Positions 19,120 through 27,947 of a DNA stretch of 64,000 nt are shown in pieces (within the stretch, counting starts at the first letter, position 1; each line of letters starts with the position of its first letter). The notes below the pieces were generated by a model. It did not search any database. It was not told the DNA's origin and worked only from the letters and a program-made list of their open reading frames with translations. Source of the DNA: JAKAVN01 sp963796565 (GTDB lineage: Bacteria > Desulfobacterota > Binatia > Binatales > Binataceae); the NCBI GenBank assembly GCA_963796565.1, contig CAWCMA010000002.1, positions 62,001 to 126,000 on the forward strand, in the 5' to 3' direction. Made by a program: the position numbers and the translations under genes.

Positions 19120-19239
19120 GATTAACTCCGTCGATTGCTTGCCTGGCCATGTTTGCCCGCAGCCAGGCCATTGAAAAAAGCGGATCGCGGTTTCCCCGGC
19201 GCGCCCTTCGCGCGCGCAGGTCGGTACGGAGACAGGACG

Positions 19240-19581
19240 TTAGTGGGCGTCGTCGGGCGCGGATGGCGGAATTCGGCGGTGAACCGCTGCGCACGCGGAC
19301 CGGACCGGTACGTAAACCTGGCGCAGGCGCGAGCGCCGCGGCGGAGCTTCCATGCGCAGGTTTCTGAAGCCGACCGTCGCTCCGGCTGAGAGATCCGCGC
19401 TTCTAGTGGAAACTTCCTTCAGGGTGTGACGCGTGAGTTGCTGGTACTTGGCTGCAACGCCGGGCTGTGAAAGGAGCGCGATGGATTCGAGCGGGCGGGC
19501 GGCCTGCGCAAGAGTGAAAAGACAAAAACAGGTGCCTAACAACACCACCCAATTGCCAGCCATATTTCCGCGCTTGAGCAT
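19240..19581 (-). CDS. Small predicted secreted protein, unknown
   Basis: 113 residues. Residues 7-27 form a credible Sec signal peptide (MAGNWVVLLGTCFCLFTLAQ then A), with cleavage likely after AQA. The mature part is short, basic and without recognised motifs. ATG 19563 could be the true start. It is less GC-biased than its neighbours. It lies alone between the stress protein gene and the divergent helicase gene. The signal peptide is the main argument that it is real; the C-terminal part is not convincing. Confidence 0.38.
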   Translation of the reverse strand: MLKRGNMAGNWVVLLGTCFCLFTLAQAARPLESIALLSQPGVAAKYQQLTRHTLKEVSTRSADLSAGATVGFRNLRMEAPPRRSRLRQVYVPVRSACAAVHRRIPPSAPDDAH

Positions 19582-19832
19582 ATGTAGTCGCGCCGCCGCA
19601 CCCCAGCATGGGGCGAAACCCCTAGGCTGTCTGATTCAGCCCAATCTATAGCTCTCTCCCGCGGTGACTTCAAATAGCGGCGTCCGCGCTGCACCGACGA
19701 GTCTCTGCGGTGCGCTGCCGGCTCCGCGCCGCTGCAAACCCTGGCGGCGCTCAGCCTCAGCCCTATTCCAGTTCGCATACTCCGCCGCGAGCCCGAGAAC
19801 ATCGCGGCGGGCCATGGTAAGATCGATGCGCC

Positions 19833-21878
19833 GTGGCCGACAAAGTTATCGTACTGCGCCCCGCGCGCAAGGAGGTTGACGAGCGCAGCTTCCGCATCAA
19901 GTACGCCGAGCTGCTCAATCCCTCGCAGCTCGCCGCCGTAACCCATCGCGACGGCCCCATCCTGGTTATCGCGGGCGCGGGCTCGGGCAAGACTCGCACG
20001 CTGATTTACCGCGTCGCGCGGCTCATCGAGAGCGGCGTCCCGCCGGGCGCGATCCTATTGCTGACGTTCACCCGGCGCGCGTCGCAGGAGATGCTGCGGC
20101 GGGTCGAGCACCTGGTGGGCGATCGCACGCGCGCGGTGGCCGGCGGCACCTTTCATTCCTTCGCCAACCTGACGCTGCGCCAGTTTGGATCCGCGATCGG
20201 GCTCAAGCCCAACTTCACCATTCTCGACCGCTCCGACATGGAGGACGTCGTCAACCTGCTGCGGACGCGGATGGGCCTGGGCTCACGCGACCGGCGCTTT
20301 CCCAAGAAGGGCGCCATCACCGAGGTGATCAGCATGGCGCGCAACAAGCGCCGCGAGCTGGGCGAAGAAATCGAATTCGATTTTCCGCATCTCGCCGAGC
20401 ATCGCGACGACCTGGTGCGGTTGGCCTCCGCCTACGACGCCTACAAGCGCGAGCGCGGATTGCTCGACTACGACGACCTGCTGTACCGGCTGGCCGAGCT
20501 GCTCGAGCAGCACGACAACGTCCGCAGGCGCCTGAGCGAGACCTATCGCTACGTCATGATCGACGAGTACCAGGACACCAACCTGATCCAGGCCGAGCTG
20601 GTGCGGCTGCTCGCCGCGACCCATCGCAACGTGATGGCGGTGGGCGACGACGCGCAGTCGATCTATTCGTTTCGCGGCGCCAACTTCCGCAACATCATGG
20701 ACTTTCCGGAAATCTTCCCCGGGGCGCGCGTGGTCAAGCTCGAACAGAACTACCGCTCGCTGCAAGGCATCCTCGACGTCGCCAACGAGGTCATCTCGCG
20801 CGCCGCCGACAAATACACCAAGGTGCTCGCCGCCGAGCGCCTCGGCGAGTTCCGTCCGCTGCTGGTACGCGCGCAGGACGAGCACATGCAGTCGCGCTTC
20901 GTAGCCGAGCGCATCCTGGAACTGCGCGAGCAGGGCGTCGAGCTGGGCGAAATCGCGGTGCTGTTCCGCTCCGGGTTTCATTCTTTCGATCTCGAATTGG
21001 AACTCCAGCGCCGCGACATCCCGTTCATCAAGCGCGGCGGTTTCAAGTTCATCGAGACCGCCCATATAAAGGACGTGCTCGCGCACCTGCGCGTCATCGT
21101 CAATCCCGCCGACGCCGTTTCATGGCTGCGCGCGCTGATGCTGGTGCCCGGAGTCGGCCATCGCCGCGCCGAGCGCCTGATCGAGGAAATTGTCACCGCA
21201 TCCGAGCCCGAGCAGGCGCTGATGCGCGCCGCCGAGTCGATAGGCTCGCACGCGCGCGCAGGCGGCGGCCCCGGCTCGAGTGCTGGTGGAACAGCCGCGG
21301 CTGCGGCGCGTCTGGCCGCTCTACTGGCCGAGTTACGGCGCGGTACCGAAGCGCGCCCCTCCGATCAGATTGCACGGACGCTCGAATACTATCTGCCGCT
21401 GATGCGCGAGAGCTATCCGGACGACTATCCCAAGCGCGAGCGCGACCTCGAACATTTCCAGACCATCACCGAACGTTACCGCAGCCTCGAAACGATGCTG
21501 GCCGATGTGGCGCTCGAGCCGCCCAACGATTCGCTGGGTGACGTGCTTGCGGTCGAACCCGAGGAGGGCTACCTGACGCTCAGCACCATCCACTCGGCCA
21601 AGGGGCTGGAGTGGCGCGTGGTGTTTTTGATCTGGGCCGCTGACGGACGGTTTCCCGGCCCGCAGAGCGTTGGTGCCGAGGAAGTGGAGGAGGAGCGCCG
21701 CCTGATGTACGTCGCCAGCACGCGCGCGCGCGACGAACTGTACATCTCATATCCTATCCATATGTTCGACCGCGCGATGGGCTACACGCTCGGCCGCGTT
21801 TCGCGGTTTCTGGAAGACGTTTCGGGAGAGATTTTGCCGACCGCTTCGCTCCAGGAGTCCGACGAAGAGCCGGACTGA
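19833..21878 (+). CDS. UvrD/PcrA-type superfamily I DNA helicase
   Basis: 681 residues from a GTG. It has all core motifs: Walker A GAGSGKTRT (residues 48-56), motif II MIDEYQDTN (about 242), motif III GDDAQSIYSFRGA, and motif VI RRLMYVASTRARDELYIS. UvrD-family 3'-5' helicases act in nucleotide excision and mismatch repair or unload RecA. It is slightly shorter than E. coli UvrD and has a Gly/Ala-rich, probably disordered stretch (about residues 470-495) within the 2B region. The preceding 250 bases hold no gene that I can see. Whether it is UvrD, PcrA or a Rep-like paralogue cannot be decided. Confidence 0.92.
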   Translation: MADKVIVLRPARKEVDERSFRIKYAELLNPSQLAAVTHRDGPILVIAGAGSGKTRTLIYRVARLIESGVPPGAILLLTFTRRASQEMLRRVEHLVGDRTRAVAGGTFHSFANLTLRQFGSAIGLKPNFTILDRSDMEDVVNLLRTRMGLGSRDRRFPKKGAITEVISMARNKRRELGEEIEFDFPHLAEHRDDLVRLASAYDAYKRERGLLDYDDLLYRLAELLEQHDNVRRRLSETYRYVMIDEYQDTNLIQAELVRLLAATHRNVMAVGDDAQSIYSFRGANFRNIMDFPEIFPGARVVKLEQNYRSLQGILDVANEVISRAADKYTKVLAAERLGEFRPLLVRAQDEHMQSRFVAERILELREQGVELGEIAVLFRSGFHSFDLELELQRRDIPFIKRGGFKFIETAHIKDVLAHLRVIVNPADAVSWLRALMLVPGVGHRRAERLIEEIVTASEPEQALMRAAESIGSHARAGGGPGSSAGGTAAAAARLAALLAELRRGTEARPSDQIARTLEYYLPLMRESYPDDYPKRERDLEHFQTITERYRSLETMLADVALEPPNDSLGDVLAVEPEEGYLTLSTIHSAKGLEWRVVFLIWAADGRFPGPQSVGAEEVEEERRLMYVASTRARDELYISYPIHMFDRAMGYTLGRVSRFLEDVSGEILPTASLQESDEEPD

Positions 21879-21924
21879 CCCGCGAACCGGCGGTCGGTCG
21901 ATTGGTCTATATTGCCGACTTGGT

Positions 21925-22947
21925 CTATTGCGGGTCGGCCAGCTTCAGCAGTTGCTTGCCGAAGTTGGCGCCGGTGAACAGCCGGATGATCGTCTTCGGT
22001 GCGTTCTCCAGCCCGTGGGCCAGATCGATTTGGTTTTTGATCTTGCCCTCCGCGTACCATCTCGCCAGCTCGGCGATCGCTTCGGGATAGCGTTGGGCGA
22101 ACTGGAACACCAGGAAGCCTTCCATCCGCGAGCGGCGCCGAATCAGGCTGAAGTAGTTTTTCGGGCCCGGCCCGAGCATTCCGGCCTCGTTGTAGCGCGA
22201 GATCGCGCCGCTCAGAACGATCCGCGCGCCGTCGGCCAGGCGCGCCAGCACCAGGTCGAGAATTTCGCCGCCCACGTTGTCGAAGTACACGTTGATTCTG
22301 TTGGGGCAATGCCGCGTCAGCGCGTCGCCCACGTTCTCGTTCTTATAGTCAATCGCAGCGTCGAAACCGGCCTCCGTGATTAGCCAGTCGCACTTATCGC
22401 GCCCGCCGGCGATTCCGATCGCGCGGCACCCTTTGATCTTCGCGATCATTCCCGCGACCGAACCGGTCGCCCCGGCCGCGCCCGAAACCACGAAGGTCTC
22501 GCCTGCCTTTATTTGCCCGATCTCGAGCGTGCCGAAATACGCGGTCAGCCCCGTGACACCGAACAGCGAAAGCGCGAGCAGCGGGTCGCTGCCGAGTGGG
22601 TGCTTCTGCATCCCGAACAATCCCGCGCCGTCGCTGACGCTGTAGTCCTCCCACCCCAGTAGACTCTGCACCAGGTCGCCCTTGGCGAAGCCGGGCTGCT
22701 TCGACTCGACGACCTGTCCGATGGCGACGGCTTTCATCACCTGTCCCAGCGGAATCGCCGGGATGTAGGTGTCCATCGACATCCATCCGCGCTGCGTCGG
22801 ATCGAAGGAGAGGGCGAGGTTGCGGACGAGGAGCTGGCCGTCGGCGAGCGGCGGCACGGCGGTCTCGTTCCAGCGGAAATCGCTTTCCTTGATGAGCCCC
22901 TGCGGCCGCGCCGCTAGCAGCCATTGTCGATTCTTCAGTTCTGCCAT
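21925..22947 (-). CDS. NADP-dependent oxidoreductase, CurA/prostaglandin-reductase type MDR
   Basis: 340 residues of the zinc-free medium-chain reductase family. The opening KNRQWLLAARPQGLIKESDF and the block LSFDPTQRGWMSMDTYIPAI are typical of CurA/leukotriene-B4 reductase relatives. The Rossmann motif is VVSGAAGATGSVAGMIAKIK, and DVYFDNVGGEILD-like sequence is seen as NVYFDNVGGEILD. These enzymes reduce the alpha,beta double bond of enones with NADPH, so it could saturate an intermediate of the nearby catabolic routes. It is convergent with the helicase gene and precedes the SDR gene on the same strand after 73 bases. Confidence 0.92.
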   Translation of the reverse strand: MAELKNRQWLLAARPQGLIKESDFRWNETAVPPLADGQLLVRNLALSFDPTQRGWMSMDTYIPAIPLGQVMKAVAIGQVVESKQPGFAKGDLVQSLLGWEDYSVSDGAGLFGMQKHPLGSDPLLALSLFGVTGLTAYFGTLEIGQIKAGETFVVSGAAGATGSVAGMIAKIKGCRAIGIAGGRDKCDWLITEAGFDAAIDYKNENVGDALTRHCPNRINVYFDNVGGEILDLVLARLADGARIVLSGAISRYNEAGMLGPGPKNYFSLIRRRSRMEGFLVFQFAQRYPEAIAELARWYAEGKIKNQIDLAHGLENAPKTIIRLFTGANFGKQLLKLADPQ

Positions 22948-23020
22948 AGCCGTTTCTCGCTGCGGCGCCGATCGGCGAGCGGGATGTCAACGGGCACGGA
23001 CCAGCGCGACATGGCGTTGG

Positions 23021-23779
23021 CTATACCGCCGTGTAGCCACCGTCAACGACGTATTCCGCGCCGGTCACGAAGGACGCCTCGTCAGTGGCGAGAAACAGCA
23101 CCACGTAGCCCACTTCTTCCGGCCGGGCGGCGCGCTTCATCGGCGCAAGCGCGGCAATCGCGTCGAGATCCTTGTCGGCGAATATATCCACCATCGGCGT
23201 TTTGATCACTCCGGGATGCACCGAATTGACGCGGATGTTGTCGGGCGCATATTCGACCGCCGCCGTCTTGGTGAGCAGCCGCACTGCCCCTTTGCTGGCA
23301 TGATATGCGGCGGAGCCGCCCGAGCCGATTAATCCATAGATGGAAGAGATGTTGATGATCGAGCCGCTGCCGCGCTTTTTCATCGCGGGAACCGCGATCT
23401 TGGTCCCCAGCCACACGCCCTTCTGATTTACGTTGATGATCGCGTCCCATTCCTCTTCGCTGGTGTCGCTGATCCCCTTGGTGTTGAGAATACCGGCGTT
23501 GTTGACGAGGATATCGAGTCCGCCGAATTCACGCTCGCAGGCTTCGACCGCAGCGCGCCAATCGGCCGCGCGGGTAACGTCGAGATGAACCGGCAAGGTC
23601 GCGCGCGACCCGGCCTGGCGATTTACTTCGTCCGCGAGTTTGCGCGCCTCGGCGTCCAGCACGTCGCCGATTACGACTCGTGCGCCCTCGTTGACGAACA
23701 GTTTGGTTTCGGCGGCGCCCTGACCCCGCGCCCCTCCCGAAATCAGAGCCACTTTTCCTTTAAGTCGATCCATCGGCAC
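23021..23779 (-). CDS. Short-chain dehydrogenase/reductase (SDR), classical type
   Basis: 252 residues. Cofactor motif SGGARGQGAAE (about residues 14-24), NNAG at LVNNAGIL, the catalytic Ser in NISSIYGLIGSGG, and YHASK carrying the Tyr and Lys are all in place. An Asp after the second strand (VIGDVLD) suggests NAD preference. It resembles steroid and cyclohexanol dehydrogenases of the family, but substrate is not decided. ATG 23773 is an alternative start. It is one of three separate SDR genes in this window and lies upstream of the enone reductase on the same strand. Confidence 0.92.
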   Translation of the reverse strand: MPMDRLKGKVALISGGARGQGAAETKLFVNEGARVVIGDVLDAEARKLADEVNRQAGSRATLPVHLDVTRAADWRAAVEACEREFGGLDILVNNAGILNTKGISDTSEEEWDAIINVNQKGVWLGTKIAVPAMKKRGSGSIINISSIYGLIGSGGSAAYHASKGAVRLLTKTAAVEYAPDNIRVNSVHPGVIKTPMVDIFADKDLDAIAALAPMKRAARPEEVGYVVLFLATDEASFVTGAEYVVDGGYTAV

Positions 23780-23919
23780 TCTCCGATTTTCGTATAGATC
23801 GAGCCGCCTCGCTCGGCAACTTTCAGCCCATTTTTATCCGCGCCATTTCGTGAGCGCGCGCGAAGCGGGCTTCGCGAATTGTTACGCGACGCGTGGAGAT
23901 TCATTTTCGAAATCGGAGC

Positions 23920-24387
23920 CTACTTCACGTACAGGAAAATCCCTTCGTAGATGAGCGCGGGCTTCTCCTGTCCCACCACCTGCACCTGGGTTTCCGTCGT
24001 CATCTGCGTGCCCTGCGGCTTCGCTTCGACCGCGACCACCCGCGCGCGCGCATGGACCTTGGCGCCTGCCGGCACCGGCGCGATGAAGCGCAGCTTGTTC
24101 GCGCCATAGTTGACCACGTTGCGGAAACTGGTGACGTTCCATTCGCGCGGGATATCGAAGGCGGGGATGAGGCTGAGCGTCAGGAAGCCGTGCGCGACCG
24201 GCCCTTTGAACGGGCTTTCGCGCTTGGCGCGCTCGATATCGATATGAATCCACTGATGGTCGCCGGTCACGTCGGCGAACTGGTTAATCTTGTCCTGGGT
24301 CACGTCGATCGGTTTGCTCCAGGCGCTGAACTCCTGGCTGACCTTAGAGCGAAGCTTGTCGACGTCGTCAAAGCGGATGCTTTCCAT
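23920..24387 (-). CDS. MaoC-like (R)-specific enoyl-CoA hydratase
   Basis: 155 residues with a hot-dog fold. The signature DVTGDHQWIHIDIERAKRES holds the catalytic Asp and His of MaoC hydratases, and PFKGPVAHGFLTLSLIPAF is the matching substrate-site stretch. It hydrates trans-2-enoyl-CoA to (R)-3-hydroxyacyl-CoA and, being small and single-domain, probably works as a dimer. The start has an excellent ribosome site, AGGAGGAAAG. It lies 140 bases upstream of the SDR gene on the same strand. Confidence 0.93.
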   Translation of the reverse strand: MESIRFDDVDKLRSKVSQEFSAWSKPIDVTQDKINQFADVTGDHQWIHIDIERAKRESPFKGPVAHGFLTLSLIPAFDIPREWNVTSFRNVVNYGANKLRFIAPVPAGAKVHARARVVAVEAKPQGTQMTTETQVQVVGQEKPALIYEGIFLYVK

Positions 24388-24494
24388 GGCTTTCCTCCTG
24401 TAGCGATACGCGCCGTTCCGGTATGTGATTGTTCTAGCGCTGCGGGCGCGAATAACGCAAAGCGCGAGTCTTGAAACGTGTTGTCACGCGCCGC

Positions 24495-25052
24495 TCATGC
24501 CCGTCCGGCGCTTGGTTCGGCTTCAGTGGATGCGCCGGCGGTTGCCTCGGGAGTTAGCGATGCTGCCGGCTTGCGCGCGCGCGTCAGGCGCGTCTTGAGC
24601 GCGGCCTGTGCGCCAGGTCCGGGGATCATCCTTGCGTCGAGCCATCCGATCGGACGGCCGTCGCGGCTGGTGACGCGCACTTCGATTGGCTGGGAGTTGG
24701 CGCGGTCGACCACGATCACCGGAACCCGGTTGGCTCCGACCACCCACTGGTCGCCCCATTCCCGCAGCGCCATCAGGACCGGGAACAGCGCACGTCCCTT
24801 CTCGGTCATCCGGTATTCGACCCGGCGCGCGTCGTCGGGAGCGACGGTGCGTTCCAAGATTCCACGTGCGACCAGTTTTTTCAGGCGTGTGGCGAGAATA
24901 TTGCGGGCGATCCCGAGATTGCCCTGGAACTGGTCGAAGCGCCGCGTGCCCATCAGGGCCTCGCGCACGATGAGGAAGGTCCACCACTCGCCGATCTGCT
25001 CGAGCGCGCGGGCGATCGAGCAATTCATGTGGGCGAAGGTCTTGCGCCGCAT
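24495..25052 (-). CDS. HxlR-family winged-helix transcription regulator
   Basis: About 185 residues from ATG 25052, which gives the canonical family start MRRKTFAHMNCSIARALEQI then GEWWTFLIVREALMG. The HTH region has RFDQFQGNLGIARNILATRL. A conserved Cys in the N-terminal MNCSIAR motif is a known redox-sensing site in some HxlR proteins. The C-terminal extension of about 75 residues beyond the usual HxlR domain is unusual and Ala-rich. The open frame extends to 25097, but the shorter start fits the family. An inverted repeat sits directly upstream of this start. Its targets could be the flanking oxidoreductase and LLM genes. Confidence 0.9.
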   Translation of the reverse strand: MRRKTFAHMNCSIARALEQIGEWWTFLIVREALMGTRRFDQFQGNLGIARNILATRLKKLVARGILERTVAPDDARRVEYRMTEKGRALFPVLMALREWGDQWVVGANRVPVIVVDRANSQPIEVRVTSRDGRPIGWLDARMIPGPGAQAALKTRLTRARKPAASLTPEATAGASTEAEPSAGRA

Positions 25053-25056
25053 CAAC

Positions 25057-25073
25057 CAAGCGTAACACGCTTG
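25057..25073. promoter_or_regulatory. Candidate HxlR operator, 7-base inverted repeat
   Basis: CAAGCGT-AAC-ACGCTTG is a perfect 7-base inverted repeat with a 3-base spacer, 4 bases upstream of the HxlR start at 25052. It would overlap the core promoter, as autorepressor sites often do. Next to it, 25080-25095 contains TGATGCA twice, separated by two bases. HxlR dimers bind short palindromes, so this is a plausible operator, not a proven one. Confidence 0.4.
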
Positions 25074-25147
25074 CGTTTCATGATGCAACTGATGCATCGC
25101 CGCGTAGCGGCTCCAGGCGCGGAGCGCCTATTGCGATAAAACCGCGC

Positions 25148-26110
25148 TTACGCCGCCGCCTGCGCGAGGCGCGTATAGTGCGCCGCGACCTCGCGCCCGA
25201 TCATCTCGACCTGGCCGGCCCACGCCTGCGGTTCGGCCACCGGCCACAGCACGAACTTGTCCAGGCCCGCCGCGATGTACTGGTCGACTCGTTCGATGAT
25301 GTCCTGGGGCGAGCCGAACACGGTGCGACTAAAGAACTCTTCGCCACCGCGATCGAGTGAGCGCACGACCGGCTCCAGGTCGGACTTGGCGCGTTCGCGC
25401 GTGGGGCCCAGGCGGCAAAGCAGGATCAGACCCGACTCGATGCGCGCGTTGGCCCTCCCATATTCGGCGGCATAGCCGCGGATGGCGGTCATATTGCGCG
25501 CAAATTCCTCCGGCGTAAGGAAGGACGCGAAGTAGCCGTCGGCCATCCGCGCCGTGCGCCGCAGCGCCGCCTCCGACTTGCCGCCGACCCAGATGTCGAT
25601 GGTGCCCGAATCGTTGTTGGTGCGCCGCGCCGGATGCGGCTCGAGGGTCACGTTGTCGAAATTGAAGAAGCGGCCGTGGTGGCTCACGTTGGACTGAGTC
25701 CACACCTTGCGCAGGACCTCGACGCCCTCGTCCAGGCGCCGCCCGCGCGTCTCCAGTGGAATGCCGGTCGCCGCGTAGTCGGCCAGGTTCGCCCCGGTCC
25801 CAACCGCCATCACCATCCGCCCGTGCGAGTAGTAATCCAGCGTCGCGAACGACTTCGCCACCGTCAGGGGATGGCGCAGGTTGAGCAGCAGCACGCTCGG
25901 GCCGAGCTTGATGCGCGAGGTGCGCGAGCCCAGCACCGCGAGCGTTGCGACCACGTCCAGTTCGGGCGAGGGCGAGAGCAAATGATCCGAGAGCCAGAAT
26001 GAGTCGAGTCCCCAGTCCTCGGCCTTCTCGGCCACGTGCACGATGGTCTCCGGCGTCGGCATCCCGAGCCGCCAAAGGCCGAATCCGACTCCGATTTTGA
26101 CGTGTTTCAT
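25148..26110 (-). CDS. LLM-class flavin/F420-dependent oxidoreductase
   Basis: 320 residues of the luciferase-like monooxygenase fold. The start KIGVGFGLWRLGMPTPETIV and the blocks WGLDSFWLSDHLLSPSPELD, TSRIKLGPSVLLLNLRHPLT and ADGYFASFLTPEEF match the TIGR-type F420-dependent group. Members use F420 or FMN for hydride transfer or oxygenation; which cofactor is used cannot be decided without neighbours for F420 synthesis. It precedes the HxlR gene on the same strand after about 95 bases, so regulation by it is possible. Two further LLM genes are present in the window. Confidence 0.9.
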   Translation of the reverse strand: MKHVKIGVGFGLWRLGMPTPETIVHVAEKAEDWGLDSFWLSDHLLSPSPELDVVATLAVLGSRTSRIKLGPSVLLLNLRHPLTVAKSFATLDYYSHGRMVMAVGTGANLADYAATGIPLETRGRRLDEGVEVLRKVWTQSNVSHHGRFFNFDNVTLEPHPARRTNNDSGTIDIWVGGKSEAALRRTARMADGYFASFLTPEEFARNMTAIRGYAAEYGRANARIESGLILLCRLGPTRERAKSDLEPVVRSLDRGGEEFFSRTVFGSPQDIIERVDQYIAAGLDKFVLWPVAEPQAWAGQVEMIGREVAAHYTRLAQAAA

Positions 26111-26165
26111 CGCTGCCTCTCCTTAACTATGACGCCTTTCATTTAGCCAGATAGAACTATAGCGG

Positions 26166-26942
26166 ATGCCCGTCCGATCGGGTAATCTGTCGCCGGTGAG
26201 CGATCTCGGGGTAACCGTATTGGGTGCGGGCGACGCCTTTGCGAGCGGAGGCCGGTTTCAGGCCGGTTACGTTATTGAAGCCGACGGCTCGCGCATCCTG
26301 ATGGAAGCCGGGCCGACGTTGCTGCCGGCGCTCAAGCGCACCCGAATCAATGCCGCCGACCTCGATTTCGTTCTCATCAGCCATCTGCATGGTGACCATT
26401 TCGCCGGGCTGCCCTTTCTCATGCTGGAGTACATGTGGGAGAGCCCGCGCAAGCGCAACCTGACCATCGCCGGTCCGCGCCATCTCGAGCAGCGCACCCG
26501 CGCACTATTTCATAACATGTATCCCCGTATGAATACGCATCCCCTGATGCGCAAGGTCAAGTTCCTGGAGCTCGAGGCCGGACGCACGACGCGCGTCGGC
26601 CCGGCGCGCATCGCCACCATCCGCACGCCGCATACCAAGCCCGACGTTTCGCTCGCACTGCGCGTGAGCGTCGGCGGCAAATCGCTGGCGTTCTCTGGCG
26701 ACAGCGGATGGACCGACGAGCTGGTGCGACTCAGCGCCGGCGCCGATCTTTTTCTGTGCGAGTGCACCTACTTCGAGAGTGCCCATCTCGATTTTCATCT
26801 CAACTACCCGATCATCGAACGCAACCGCGGCCGCTTCACGGCCAAGCGAATGATCCTCACGCATCTGGGCCGCGAAGTGCTCAAGCGTGAGGGCGACGTC
26901 GGGATAGAGATGGCGACCGACCTGATGAAAATCACCGCCTAA
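26166..26942 (+). CDS. MBL-fold metallo-hydrolase, RNase Z-like
   Basis: 258 residues. The metal motif SHLHGDHFAG (HxHxDH), the later GDSGWTDEL Asp, and THLGRE provide the dinuclear metal ligands of metallo-beta-lactamase folds. The layout (GPRHLEQRTRALFHNMYP) resembles the RNase Z/phosphodiesterase branch, though the RNase Z exosite arm is not evident, so I would not name it rnz. The ORF starts MPVRSG; the first part to about residue 12 is not family-like and an internal GTG may be the start. It is divergent from the LLM gene. Confidence 0.85.
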   Translation: MPVRSGNLSPVSDLGVTVLGAGDAFASGGRFQAGYVIEADGSRILMEAGPTLLPALKRTRINAADLDFVLISHLHGDHFAGLPFLMLEYMWESPRKRNLTIAGPRHLEQRTRALFHNMYPRMNTHPLMRKVKFLELEAGRTTRVGPARIATIRTPHTKPDVSLALRVSVGGKSLAFSGDSGWTDELVRLSAGADLFLCECTYFESAHLDFHLNYPIIERNRGRFTAKRMILTHLGREVLKREGDVGIEMATDLMKITA

Positions 26943-27092
26943 CGGGTTTTGTGCCGCGCCCGCGGGCTGGCTATGCTCGTGGATGGGCGACCGTGGCTCG
27001 CGCGCCGGAGTTTGGAAATCGGCACATGTGCGGCGGCTCGCGGCAAACAGGTAAATAGTGAAAAGTGAAGAAAGAAAAAAGGAGCCTGCCGG

Positions 27093-27866
27093 ATGGGTAT
27101 AGCGGACGGCAAGCGCGCGCTGGTGGTCGGCGTCGCCAATGACAAGAGCCTCGCGTGGGGAATCGCGCAGGAACTCAAGGCGCAGGGCGCCGAGGTCGCG
27201 CTCACTTACCAGGGCGAGGTGCTGGAGAAGCGCGTCCGCCCGCTCGCCGAGTCGATCGACGCGCTGGTGGTCGGCGAGCTTGACGTAACCAACGACATCC
27301 AGATCGGGCTCACGATGTCGGAGTTGCGCGAGCTCTGGGGCGGGCTGGACATGCTGGTCCACGCGGTCGCGTTTGCCGACCGCGAAGACCTGCGCGATCG
27401 CTTTCTGACGGTGAGCCGCGGCAACTTCGCCAAGGCGCTGGAGATAAGCGCGTACTCGCTGGTGGCGCTGGCGCGCGCGGCCGAACCGCTGATGGAAGCG
27501 CGCGGCGGCGGCTCGATCCTGACTCTGAGCTACCTGGGCGCGGTGCGCGCGGTGCCCAACTACAACGTGATGGGGGTGGCCAAGGCGGCTCTGGAAGCCT
27601 GCGTGCGCTATCTCGCGGTCGACCTCGGACCGAAAAATATTCGCGTCAACGCGATCAGTGCTGCGCCCGCCCGCACGCTCTCGTCCTCGGCCATCCGCGA
27701 CTTTTTTACCATGGCCCACGAGGTCGAGGAGCGCTCGCCGATGCGCCGCGGGATGAAGACCGAGGAGGTCGGCAAAATGGCCGCCGCGATGCTGAGCGAT
27801 CTCGCCAGCGGCGTCACCGGCCAGACCGTCTACGTCGACGTTGGCTACAGCATCGTGGGTCTGTAG
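27093..27866 (+). CDS. fabI: Enoyl-ACP reductase (NADH), FabI type
   Basis: 257 residues. It reduces the trans-2 double bond of enoyl-ACP in fatty-acid elongation. Family features: VVGVANDKSLAWGIAQELKA at the cofactor loop, the YNVMGVAKAALEACVRYLAV Tyr-(x6)-Lys site, and NIRVNAISAAPARTLSSSAI (GP is AP here). The FabI-type Tyr and Lys are spaced as in FabI, not as in common SDRs. The ribosome site AAGGAG is 8 bases before the start. It shows no partner genes of fatty-acid synthesis in the window and is followed by gloB. Confidence 0.95.
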   Translation: MGIADGKRALVVGVANDKSLAWGIAQELKAQGAEVALTYQGEVLEKRVRPLAESIDALVVGELDVTNDIQIGLTMSELRELWGGLDMLVHAVAFADREDLRDRFLTVSRGNFAKALEISAYSLVALARAAEPLMEARGGGSILTLSYLGAVRAVPNYNVMGVAKAALEACVRYLAVDLGPKNIRVNAISAAPARTLSSSAIRDFFTMAHEVEERSPMRRGMKTEEVGKMAAAMLSDLASGVTGQTVYVDVGYSIVGL

Positions 27867-27947
27867 ACGCCGTCGGCTGCGCCGGCTCGAACATAGATCC
27901 AACCAAGGAACATCCGACCAAGGAAACATCCGACAAGGAGTAGGGCG

